This document shows, one piece after another, positions 54,780-64,000 of a DNA stretch of 64,000 bases (position 1 is its first letter; each line of letters opens with the position of its first letter). The notes beneath the pieces were generated by a model. It searched no databases, was not told the DNA's origin, and worked only from the letters and a program-made list of their open reading frames with translations. A program made the position numbers and the translations under genes. Origin of the DNA: Zopfochytrium polystomum (taxonomy: Eukaryota > Chytridiomycota > Chytridiomycetes > Chytridiales > Chytridiaceae); contig JAIVFJ010000291.1 of assembly GCA_025765615.1 (NCBI GenBank), positions 1 to 64,000 on the forward strand. Reading direction: 5' to 3'.

Positions 54780-57700
54780 CGCACCAAAAGAGAACCTCTA
54801 ACTTCCGCTCTGCACCTCATGTTCCAAAATCTGTTGCCCTCCTCTCATCGCACTCAGCTGTCTTCAGAGAATCCCCAATTGTTGTTGACACTGGCTGCCC
54901 AAGGACCATCCTCAAAGACCTCCACCTGTTCACCTCATACGAAGAGAAAGACTCTACTGTCGGCACCATAGATGAGGAGTCCCCACCACTCAAGACGAAG
55001 GGATCTGGCTCAGCGAGGATTCCCCTACCAAACGGTGTCGAAATTGTCATCAAGAAAGCATTCTACGCGCCAACTGCATTATACAGTCTCATTGCCACCA
55101 ATGACATTGAGAGAGACGGGAAGTTCTTTGTCTCTATGGATGTGGATAAACCTGGCACCATATTCAACAGAAGCGATAGAACCCCTGTTGGTCGTTGCAC
55201 CAAACGTCTTGGGCTCCACTTCCTCATCACCAAGAATTCGAGACTACACCGCCTCAGCCATGCCTCTGCTGCCATTATCGCCCTTGCCCACCGCGAACAC
55301 TACCCAAGCCCAGACGGACCACCACCTGTTGTGAGCAAGGCCGAAAGTCTCCGGATTGCTGAGGTTGAAAGACTTCATCGCGCCCTGGGACATGTCGGCT
55401 TCCAGCGCCTTGGCTACATGCTCCACCACCGGACGACAGCAGACCTACCACCCATCGATGCTTCATATCCCACAAAGTGCCAAACTTGCGTCGCTGCCAA
55501 GATGCGCCAAAAGTCATTCCCAGAGCGTGATGAGGAACAACTCCCATTTGCCCACACCCTCAACGTTGATGTCAACTCTATCCCCATTACCTCCTTTGAT
55601 GGCTACAACTATGCAATCACTGTCGTTTGCGAGAGCAGTCGTTTCTCTTGGGATATTCCTATTGCTCGCAAGAGCGATGCATTACCGTTTCTAATTCGCC
55701 TGATTCTCTTTCTTGAGAAAACGGAGGGACGCAAAGTACAGGTCATCCGATTGGATCGTGGCAAGGAGAGCTTCAATCGGACCTTCAAGTCCTTCTGCGA
55801 CTCCCATGGAATTCAGCTCAAGGCGTCTCCTTCACGCACAGCCCAGATGAACTCTGTCGCAGAACGCCACATCCAAACTGTCACAGACATGACCCGGTCA
55901 CTTCTACTTGGCGCACCTAACGTTCCACTCACATTTTGGAGTTACGCTTACCGTCAAGCTTCGCAAATCAAGAACTGTCTACCAAACATCCAGCGTGGCA
56001 TCCACTCTCCGTTTGAAAGCCGCCACCACATCCCACCAATGGTTGGCCACTTTCGCACCTTTGGCTCCAAGTGTTTCTACCGCGTTAGCCCCAAGCTTCG
56101 TAAGAAACTCGATCCCAAAGGCCGTCTTGCCGTTTACCTTGGCAGTCCCTCGCGCTCCATTGCTGTCCTGTGGGAGCTCCAAGAGCAGCGGATCATCTAC
56201 CAGCGCTATCGTGACATTGAGTTCTTTGAAGATGAATTCCCCCAGTTCTTGGGAGTTCACGCTGTGAGGGGGGGATTTGGGGACATCAGCGTTAATCTCC
56301 CTTCACTTTCAGACTTGGATGACCCTGCATATGAGAAAGCAGTTCAATCAATAGTAGATGCAGAACAGCACCTTCACCAGCTACTTCAGCAGAAAACCCA
56401 GCAGAAACAGCAGCGCCAAGGTAAGGGGGAGCACAGCAGCACACCAGCACCAGGACCAAAGAAGCGAGGTCGCCCACGCAAGCCATCATCACCAGTGAGG
56501 CTACCATCAGTGAGCATCTCAGCAGAGCCTCCACCACCAACAGCTGTGCCTGCACCAGATGTCGAGCAGGAGCCACCCCCCAAACGGAAGCGCAGCACAA
56601 CAAAGAAACCAGCAGCAGTTGCTGGGCAGGAGCCACCCCCTAAGAGGAAGCCAGGCCGACCGAGGAAACACCCAATCCCACCTGACCCGGTGAGTCACTC
56701 CAAACTTCACTAAACTAATTCTTTCCTTTCTACACCATTCCCTTTTCAAATTTCCTCTTTACAACCAAAAACAGTTCAAAACCATTAACGTCACCTCACG
56801 TCGCCCCACACTATCGCGCACAGGAAGCCTCAGCACCAGCCACTGCTGATGCCCCGGAGACCTTTCCGCCCAGCGACGCAAGGAGCGGTGGGCCCAGCGA
56901 CCTGGAGAATTTGCCCAGGTCCAGCGCAGAGGCTCATCAGCAGGCGGGTCGGGATGGTGAGGGCCCCGCTTGGGGGGGCCCTGCGTCGCCGGACGTCTCG
57001 AGTTCTCTATCCGCAAGGGGTATTGACAGGCCCAGTGGTGAAGTGGACCCCGCCGCATCAGGCGAAGTGCTACCTGCTGACAGCGCTCCTGTTGTGCAAG
57101 ATGTGCTGTTTGCGTGTGAGCCTGACGAGGACTTAGACGATAACGATATCCAGTCAGTCTACGAGTCTGACGCTGACGATGAAGACAGACTCCTTTACGC
57201 CTTCAACGTCAACTCCAACTCAATCAAAGTATCCCCAGACACATACAAGGATCCACTGACGCACGAGGAGGCCATGGCATCGCCTCATGCAGAGCAGTGG
57301 AAGGAGGCCGAAGAGTATGAGCTGGATATGCTTCGCAAGATGGGAGTCTTCGTGGAGTCAGCAGCTCCGCCTGACACCAACATTGTCAGCTGCAAGTGGG
57401 TCTACAAGCTCAAGTTCAAATCGGACAGCACCATTGAGCGGTTCCGTGCTCGACTTGTTGCTCGTGGATTCACCCAGCAGCCTGGCGTCGACTTCACCCT
57501 CACCTACTCGCCAGTTATTAGAGGCAACACACTTCGTTGGATGATTGCCCTCAGCACCCTGTACGGCTGGGACATGGAGATGATCGACATCTCCTCAGCC
57601 TACCTATACGGGACCCTAGACATACCAATCTACATGGCACCACCACCTGGCGTATAGATCTCCCCTGGACTAGTGTGGCTACTGCTGAAGGGTCTCTACG

Positions 57701-58971
57701 GGCTGAAGCAATCAGGACGGACTTGGTATCGGCGTCTAGCCCTCCACCTTCGGTCAAAAGGCTTTGCTCAGAGCCGGGCAGACCCCTGCCTCTTCTGGCG
57801 CCAGACCAAGTGCGGGCTCTGCTTCATTCTGGCGTACGTCGACGACCTTCCACTCTTTGGCCACACTGCTGCCATCAAGGAGGCTGTTGCGGACCTCAAG
57901 ACGGAGTTCAAGCTTCGAGAGCTGGGAAAGCTCAGCTACATTCTCTCAATGGAAGTCATTCGTGGTTCAAACTTCACAATTCTCCATCAGACTAACTTCC
58001 TCCGGAACTTCCTCTCGCGTTTTGAGGCTAAGCACGGACCTGTAACGCCTCGCAATGCACCACTCAAGGTAACAGCCAAGCTCACCCCTCGCGACTGGCA
58101 CTCCACCGACCCAAGTGAGGAGAGCGTCGACAGCACTGAGTACCTCCATGTGATTGGCAGCCTCAACTACGCTGCAACGTCAACAAGACCAGACCTGGCA
58201 CTCAGTGTCAGCTTGCTTGGTTCCTTTGCTCAAGACCCGTGCATCCGGCACTGACACGAGCTACTCGACGTTGTGGGGTATGTCAAGGCCACCTCCACAG
58301 TTGGACTTCGCTACAGCTCAGACAGGAACAACCAAGTTGTTGGCTATGCTGATGCATCGTACAACTCCCGCCACGACTCTCGCTCACAGATAGCATACCT
58401 GGTGCTATTAGCAGGGGGAGCCATAGCATGGAAATCAACAAGATCAGCAACTGTCCCAACCTCATCCACAGCAGCAGAGTACATTGCACTCAGTGAGCTT
58501 GGTCGGGAACTTGAAGCTATCAACAACCTCCACCTATCAATCCAGCATCCCCTCAAGCTACCGATCATTGCATACGAGGACAACACACCATCGATCCACA
58601 TGACAGTTAACGACCTTCACACCGATCGCTCCAAGCACATCCGCCTTCGGTACCACCACATTCGGTCACTTGTTGAGGAGGGACTTGTGCAAGTTGAGTA
58701 TGTCTACTCGATGGACCAGCTTGCAGACCTCCTCACCAAGCCACATGGACGTGACATGGTCTATGAGGGGCGGACTCTACTTGGACTGGTTGACTCAACT
58801 GAGAAACCAAGACGATACATGCAACGTCACAAGAAAATCCTAGAGACTAGATCAAAACGACGTGAGGAACATACTCGACAGAAGAGTATCAAGAAGAAGG
58901 AACGGAAGAACTTGGACCACGCTGTGGCGTGGAAGGCGCGGCTGGCTCGCCAAGGGAAATCAGCAGGATAG
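54746..58971 (+). pseudogene. Copia pol: protease - integrase - reverse transcriptase - RNase H, with two in-frame stops
   Basis: Protease VVDTGCPRTIL (about 54875). Gag-pre-integrase zinc finger H-RALGH...CQTC (about 55380-55490). Integrase core with NVDVNS, IRLDRGKES and NSVAERH (D,D,E). A Pro/Lys-rich tail with AT-hook-like KKRGRPRKPS. The frame closes at 56713. Reverse transcriptase continues in another frame (WKEAEEYELDMLRKMG, VSCKWVYKLKFKSD, ARLVARGFTQQPGVDF, YVDDLPLFGH at about 57837). The two frames are joined in phase if 56690-56823 (CCG|GTGAGT...GCACAG|GAA) is treated as an intron. RNase H has VGYADASYNSRHDSRSQ, STAAEYIALSE and MDQLADLLTKP. TAG at 57655-57657 and TGA at 58252-58254 (where other Copia elements have Trp) interrupt an otherwise open frame. 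Confidence 0.88.
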
Positions 58972-59244
58972 GCCCAACAGGGAGGGGGAGGGCACTGGAC
59001 AAACTTTCTTTACCTTTTGCCTTATTTGGCTCTTCATGTATTTTCTATTCCTACCCTTTTAAAGTTCACTCCTCAGCAGTATTTTCCCAGATATTTTCAC
59101 TTCCTTTCCCTGCCACAGTTTTCCCAGATCGGCCAATTGATTTGGGTTTTTCATCCGAGCAGGGGCTTCAAGCACTCTTCCCCAGTTTCTTACCTCTGGA
59201 GGGTTTTGTTTGAAGTCTAGGAAGGGTGCGTGTGCAAGGGGGAG

Positions 59245-59385
59245 TGTTGGAATATGCCCCCGCGAAGAAGAAATAAAAAAAAAAAAGAAGTTGATCACAC
59301 ATCTGACTTGTCACACTTTCTCGCCCTCCCGTCCTCTCACGACCACGATCACCATCACTCGTCTCATCGACATCGAATTTCAACA
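59245..59385 (+). repeat. 3' LTR (141 bp)
   Basis: Same ends as the 5' LTR; 12 A in the homopolymer and an additional 16 bp (ATCTGACTTGTCACAC). Followed by target duplication GGTTG. Confidence 0.93.
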
Positions 59386-59390
59386 GGTTG

Positions 59391-60087
59391 TTTGGTTTCG
59401 CAGCTGGTGTTTTTTTTTTTCTCTTTTTTTTGCTCCAGAAATTCAACGAAATGCTGGGTGAATGCGCGGATGGAAACAACTTGTTGGTAGACATACCCGC
59501 TATCCGTGCACTGGAATGTCTCTCATGACGACGCCGTTGGACTCCTTCGCTAACAGGGCGCACCAACCAACGTTCCTAAGCCTTGCTGGCTCTTCCCAAC
59601 ACTCCTGGATTTTTTTTAATATGCTTCCACAAATGAGTGAAAATTAAACGATGGTTTCTAATGCTGTTTGCTTGGAGCTCAAATACACGAAGGTAACTCT
59701 CCCGCAGTCTTAGATAGGTCTGCCCCCCACCCTGCAATAGGCTCTGGCAGCAGAAACTGAGTGCTACTCCCCGAGCCAGTCCAACTAGCTCCTCGAACAA
59801 TCGCTTACTCTTCGTGGCTATCAACTTGTTCCAGGCCGAGCTGCCTATGCAGGCGACCGTTGGCGCCGTTTTTCTTTGCGGCGAACGGCACCGCAGTGGC
59901 AGCTTCCATCGTCGCAGAAAAAGCCGAGATCAACACGGAGCTTAAGAATGCGATCATCCCCCATCACATCTACTTCAGATGATTGTCTTCTGGATTCTTA
60001 TTCTGTGAGACTCGGAGCCGCAAAAACGCCGGTCAAGCCGGAAGGCCGCCCCCGAGCACATTTTCCTGCATTCCACGGCGCGCGTTT
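59391..60087. other. Intergenic right flank of the Copia insertion
   Basis: Continues the pre-insertion locus (TTTGGTTTCGCAGC). Only short frames; no family recognised. Confidence 0.45.
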
Positions 60088-60601
60088 TTAATAATCCTTC
60101 AAAAGCCGTCGCACGTCATCCTTCTTCAGCCTAATGTTTTCTTCTCCCTGCTCCACTAGCTTCATGGTAGGAATCAAAAAAGTGAAAGCAGAAAGGCTGC
60201 AGAAAGGCTGATTATAAAAGAGCCGCTACCGAGTCCAAACCAATTCTTCTCCTCCTGTTGGTCGGCGTGGTGATGGCACATGACTGTGCGATGCTTTCGT
60301 TACGCCGACGGGCTGGTTTGCTTGCTTCGCGCTTGGCGGTTTCTTTTCCTTGCTTTTGTAATTTTTGGTTGATGGACAACCATTTTCGACATGCGGCGCG
60401 CACTTTTTTTTTGGAAAGCTTGGTCAAGTCCTCCGAGTGCTGGGCGAGCTTGGCCTCGCGCTCCCCCACGGACGAAGAAAGGGTTGAGGTTGCAGGCCAG
60501 TGCGCGCTCAAAACGGAAAGGAACAAGCCGCCGTTCGGTAAAACCCGACCCGGTTGACCACCTTGCTCTGGAGGTCCGTGCCAAACTGTGACGGAGCCCA
60601 T
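60088..60601 (-). CDS. Small basic protein of unknown function, two exons
   Basis: Exon 1 60601-60230 and exon 2 60159-60088, joined in phase 0 (GACTCG|GTAGCG ... ATGAAG|CTA), 147 aa. Starts MGSVTVWHGPPEQGG. The middle is helical and very basic (SEDLTKLSKKKVRAACRKWL, QKQGKETAKREASKPARRR, NRRRRIGLDS), suggesting a nucleic-acid or nucleolar protein. It ends LVEQGEENIRLKKDDVRRLLKDY. No family recognised. The frame is open 53 codons further upstream, so the start is a guess; without the intron it would end at 60212. Confidence 0.45.
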
Positions 60602-61002
60602 GCTAGAGCGCAGCGTATCAACTGCCAAAGGAGAGGCAGTCAACGTCTTCGGCGCCTTGCCCGCACGGTTTCGAAAATAGAAAATGTTGGTTGTAGAGTA
60701 GAGCTTGCGTGTTCCACAATGTTGTGGGGGTCGTTTAATTACAGGAAAGGAACTGGACATGGGATATACCAGAAATACGAGACGAGCGAAAAGGTTTGGG
60801 GGGAAATGTCGCGCTGAAGAAGGGGGAGTGCGGGGGGTGGGTGGTTGACGATATTATGGCGACTGGACGGGCGTGGCGGAGGGGGTGTGCGCGGCACGGA
60901 GAAACTTGTAGGACTTTGGGTACCTGTTGTTTGGTTTTCGGTGATGTCGAAGGCGTGACACGAAGTATAACATCAATGTCAAGGTTCCTGGTTGACAGGT
61001 CT

Positions 61003-61915
61003 TTACCTCCGAGCGTTTTCTGGGTGTTCAAGCCGCTCGCCCGGGTCGAGGAACTGGTTCAGCGACTCGAGAGTCGTTCGGATGTCCAAGAGGTACGTCT
61101 TTGTGGACTCGGCGTGTTTCCGGATCACCGCCACTGTGGTTTTGGGTTATTTACGGTAAACACTCGGCCGATACATTCAACCGCACACTCCTACTTTTCG
61201 ACAGCACATCAACGTTCTGCCGGGACTGCTGCACGTGGGTGGACACGGTGCCGACGAGCTTTGCAGTGTATTCGTCGAGGGCGTTGATGCGCTCGCCGAG
61301 GAGCTTCTGGTCTTCTGCGACGGTCTGGGCGCACGTGTTTGTGTGGAATCGGATGCGGTTCATCAGGGCGTCGAGGGGTTGGCCAGACGCGTCGACTTGA
61401 TTGAGAAGGAAGGAAGGAAGGAAGTAAGGAATTGATGGAACGTCAGAGGTGAGTTAGGGCACAGCAAGCGAACGAAAGCAGCAAAGTGGCGTTGCCGGAA
61501 CAGAAAGCCAAAATGTAAACGCACAGGGAGTCTCCTTTCGGCGGGTGGGGCCGGAGAAGAACGAGCCCCAGCTGAAACCAGGGGCTTCGAGGGACGTCTT
61601 CAACAGTGGCTCGACCTGCATGCGAGGTCGGATTGGAGGAGTAAGCAAAGGGCGTGCGAAGACGATCGGGATCCAGCCAATCTAATCAAGAGCCCACGCG
61701 CGCACACACACACACACACATCCGCGCACCTTGGGCACGGCGTTGAGCTTTGCCTCGATGCGATCGGCCTCTGGATCGTCCCCGACGATGGCGGCGCCAA
61801 TGCTGCCCGATGAGGAGGCCGAGTATTGTTGGTGGTGCGAAGAGGCGGCGGTCGGCTTTCGCTTGACGACCTCGATGATGCCTGTCGATGCCGACGACGC
61901 GGATGAGGACGACAT
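61003..61915 (-). CDS. BORCS5: BORC complex subunit 5 (BORCS5/myrlysin)-like
   Basis: Four exons: 61915-61730, 61615-61525, 61395-61195, 61133-61003; in phase, 202 aa (216 if the in-frame ATG at 61957 is used). The N-terminus is Ser-rich and disordered. DDPEADRIEAKLNAVPKVEPLLK aligns with BORCS5's D-x-x-I-x-L-x-x-IP-x-x-x-PLL segment. A long coiled coil follows (MNRIRFHTNTCAQTVAEDQK, LLGERINALDEYTAKLVGTV, ESTKTYLLDIRTTLESLNQF) and ends LDPGERLEHPE, as LPEGERLEPF in animal BORCS5. In animals BORC sits on lysosomes and recruits Arl8 and kinesin for lysosome movement. The alignment is by eye but runs the full length. Confidence 0.72.
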
Positions 61916-62602
61916 CCTCGGGAATTTTTTGTCTGCAGCGTTTCTGTTGTTGAACATTTGTCGTTTTCGTTCTGTGGGCAGCGAGCGCGCAGAAACAGTA
62001 GATGGCTTCAGTACTGAGTTTCTAATATGTAAGGGAGTCCGTCCGTTAGTTGTGGGAAGGAGGGGGGGAAAGGGGTTGGGGAAGAGGGGAGGGGGGTTTG
62101 TTTGGCGCTACTCGCAGCGCGCACAGGCGGGGGAGGGGAAAGGACCAAAACCGCGCGCGCACGTGCCTGTCTTGTTTTCTGTAGAATGGCTATCTGTCTG
62201 TCTGTCTGTCTCTCTGTCTGTCTATGGGTAAGGCAGAGAGAGAGAGAGAGATGTGTGTGTGCATGTGTGTTTGAGACTGCGAGAAGCCCAAAGGAAGAAC
62301 CCCGCCTTCAGCGATCGATCGACCCCCGCGACCCTGTGACTGTCCAGCCTGACCACCAGCTCAACTAATACCGCCGCTCGCACGCTGTGCACACTCCACA
62401 CTGCACTGGTGCTAGTGCGCTTGCTCCCCCATACAAGCGCCTCCCCGCCTATCGAATTGCAAGCGCGTCTCACACCTCCACCAGGACACTCGCAGAAAGA
62501 TCGAACCTGCAAGCCGCACAATCCGCGATTCCTGACCGGCGGGCCAGCACGAGAGGCAGGCAGGAGGTTGGAACAACCCGAGTCGAGCGCTGAGATAACG
62601 CA
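61916..62602. other. Intergenic, divergent promoters with TCTG and GA repeats
   Basis: Lies between the minus-strand BORCS5-like gene and the plus-strand DUF4050 gene. TCTG/TC repeats at 62193-62224 and GA repeats near 62235-62250. Confidence 0.55.
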
Positions 62603-63430
62603 ATGCGCAGGGCGGCCGGTGCGCAGCACCCGCCCGTCTCGTCGCAGTCGCAGCCGTCGGATCCGTCTTCGTTTGCATCCATGATCGCCGCCGTTGGCAA
62701 CCTCTCCACCCGCGACGCCTCCAGCGCCACTGGCTCTTCATCGCCACCGCCACCACAGACATCCTCGCAGCACCATCTCTCGTCCTCCTTCCCTTTGGCG
62801 AGTGGCGCCGCCTCTCGCAACGCATCTTCCAGCCACCACAGTCACAACCTCCCTGCCTTTTACGGCTCCTCGCTCCCCAACAACTTTGCGGCCGCCGTCG
62901 CCGCCGTCGGTTCGGTCACCGATGGAGGCGGAACCGACGGCACCCCCGCCCACCTTAACAACAGCTCGTTAGATCCGCTATCGCCACCACCACCACTGTC
63001 TTCGTCGTCATCATCATCATCATCATCATCATCATCAACACAACCACACATCGGGTTCCTCCACTGGGAGTCCCAGCGCACGCGATGGACCCGCGGACAC
63101 GCGGCGTACGACCAGGCGCGCGCGGCGAGCGAGGCGTTCCGGGACCACCCGGCCGTCGCGGACGTCGACGTGGTGCACTACGACGCCGTGTACCAGAGCA
63201 TGACGGGTGGCAGGCGGTTTGCGCGTCCCGTGCCGCTGGACTTTGTTTCGACCGTGCTGGTAATGTCTTTTTGGAAGTTCTTGCGCGCGACCCGCGTTGT
63301 AAGGCGTGTGAAAAATACGCGCGTGTGGTTTTAACCAAACACGCTACACACACACAAAATACTATAGGTACACGGATGGAAGAAGGAAGGATTGTGGCAG
63401 GATTCTCCAGACTCGCAGAACCGGCACTGA
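62603..63430 (+). CDS. DUF4050/Gag1-like fungal protein
   Basis: Two exons, 62603-63259 and 63368-63430, phase 0, 239 aa. The first 150 residues are disordered (Ser/Pro/His/Ala) with a 14-residue Ser run encoded by TCA/TCG repeats. The conserved C-terminal part reads IGFLHWESQRTRWTRG, VVHYDAVYQSMTGGRRFARP, VPLDFVSTVLVHGWKKEGLW. This is the order of the fungal DUF4050 'clamp' family (GF-LW-x-x-R-x-x-W, DY/DA-Y-x-x-L-x-x-x-x-x-FP-P-PL, W-E-EGL). Members include Gag1, reported as a TORC1-linked factor in fission yeast. Function here is not established. The second exon completes the W-x-x-EGLW motif. Confidence 0.75.
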
Positions 63431-63872
63431 AATAATATCGACCTCGACGGAAAAAACCCCATGGAACGGTCAGAGTCGCAGAATCGAGGGCTTTTTAGGG
63501 GGTGAAGAGCCCCACGTGCAAAGTGTGGCATAGCAACAAAATAGTGACGATGAGAATGTTGGTCGCTGTTCTCTGCTCACCTAGGTTTCCTTGCATTGGG
63601 ATTGAGAGTAACGAGCGGGGAGCGCCGTTTCGGTAACAGCCGAGTGCCAGATGTGGCGTCCTTTTGACAGGCACCGCTCGGGAGGGAGGGGACATTCTTT
63701 TTTTTTTTTTTTTTTTTTCTCCTGGGAACCATACACACAGACGTTCGTTTTTTTTTCCCCCCTTCCGTTTTACACTGCCTTTTCTTTCTTTCTCTCGCAG
63801 CTTCAAAACGAATATACAACGTAGCGACGCGAATCAAAAGAAGAAGAAGAAAAATTACCACGTTTTTCAATC
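63431..63872. other. Intergenic
   Basis: 3' flank of the DUF4050 gene and probable promoter of a gene running off the window. A poly-T run lies at 63697-63719. Confidence 0.45.
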
Positions 63873-64000
63873 ATGCACGACACCCTCCACCCGTCCACCA
63901 CGCAGACCATGTCGAACCCGTCGCCGCGGCGGACCCGGCGCCTAGACAACGTAAAACGCGAATCTGGTTTTTCTCGCACTCTTTCACACCCTGCCTCCGT
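63873..64000 (+). CDS. Possible 5' end of a gene truncated by the window edge
   Basis: ATG at 63873 opens MHDTLHPSTTQTMSNPSPRR, with a second ATG at 63909, and stays open to the edge unless spliced at AAC|GTAAAA (about 63951). The preceding A-rich sequence (AAGAAGAAGAAAAATTACCACG) resembles the leaders of other genes here. No family can be judged from this length. Confidence 0.3.
   Translation, partial: MHDTLHPSTTQTMSNPSPRRTRRLDNVKRESGFSRTLSHPAS

Larger units (their letters stand above)
52984..59385 (+). mobile_element. Ty1/Copia LTR retrotransposon, full length (6.4 kb)
   Basis: Bounded by LTRs 52984-53109 and 59245-59385 beginning TGTTGGAATATG and ending AATTTCAACA, flanked by the 5-bp target duplication GGTTG (52979-52983 and 59386-59390). 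A purine tract AAGGGGGAG directly precedes the 3' LTR. Internal order is Gag, zinc knuckle, protease, integrase, reverse transcriptase, RNase H, the Copia order. The LTRs show no substitution, only a one-base homopolymer change and a 16-bp indel between TCACAC repeats, so insertion is very recent. Even so, gag carries three one-base shifts and pol two in-frame stops. I did not identify a convincing primer-binding site after the 5' LTR. Confidence 0.95.

Noticed and set aside
55979..56636. Minus-strand ORFs opposite integrase
   Set aside because: Antisense shadows of conserved Copia integrase coding sequence.
59168..59566. Minus-strand ORF spanning the 3' LTR
   Set aside because: Low-complexity frame crossing LTR and flank; no conservation and it would join element and host sequence.

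Overview
This window is nuclear DNA of an early-diverging fungus, most likely a chytrid-type lineage. The evidence is: short GT-AG introns (mostly 45-75 nt) in almost every gene; fungal-type families (alpha/beta-fused tryptophan synthase, a DUF4050/Gag1-like protein, a Ser/Thr-rich secreted wall-type protein, DPH6 fused to two RidA domains); and animal-like genes that many Dikarya have lost (BORCS5-like, PPWD1). Genes are compact. They are separated by stretches rich in A/T and, unusually, G/C homopolymers and microsatellites. I cannot name the species.

Layout. 1-1.2 kb: a truncated, frameshifted tryptophan synthase (TRP5) relic. 2.5-3.5 kb: a diverged tandem duplication without genes. 3.7-13.8 kb: the most striking region, two convergent, intact STAND/NLR-like immune-receptor genes. 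Gene A (+, 7 exons, 1514 aa) is N-terminal ubiquitin-like/PB1-like domain - TIR - NACHT - about 16 ankyrin repeats that are nearly identical at DNA level. Gene B (-, 6 exons, 927 aa) has the same kind of N-domain, then TIR and NACHT, with no repeats. Both TIR domains keep the Cys-Leu-x-Glu of the NADase helix. A decayed relative lies at 47.2-49.2 kb.

15.2-16 kb: membrane SH3 protein. 16.8-18.9 kb: internally deleted Copia element. 19-22.8 kb: PPWD1 and a NAA50-like acetyltransferase sharing a 97-bp divergent promoter. 23.3-24.5 kb: secreted Thr/Val-rich protein. 25.9-26.9 kb: unknown, possibly broken gene. 27-27.8 kb: dispersed repeat with a 29-bp perfect fold-back. 28.5-29.4 kb: RPA-C/noxin-like zinc-ribbon OB protein. 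30-32.6 kb: SAM methyltransferase. 34 kb: intronless bacterial-type GNAT. 37-40.7 kb: multipass class 3 lipase. 42.4-46.5 kb: 16-exon DPH6. 50-52.2 kb: SHD/Spa2-like repeat protein. 53-59.4 kb: complete Ty1/copia element with LTRs of only 126/141 bp, a 5-bp target duplication and a textbook -1 frameshift signal between gag and pol. 60-63.4 kb: small unknown gene, BORCS5-like gene, DUF4050 gene. The start of another gene may lie at the right edge.

The exon models were built by hand from splice consensus, reading phase and family conservation. The long PPWD1, lipase, DPH6 and NLR models are open end to end, so base accuracy looks good. The frameshifts in TRP5, the third NLR and gag are therefore more likely real decay than sequencing error.
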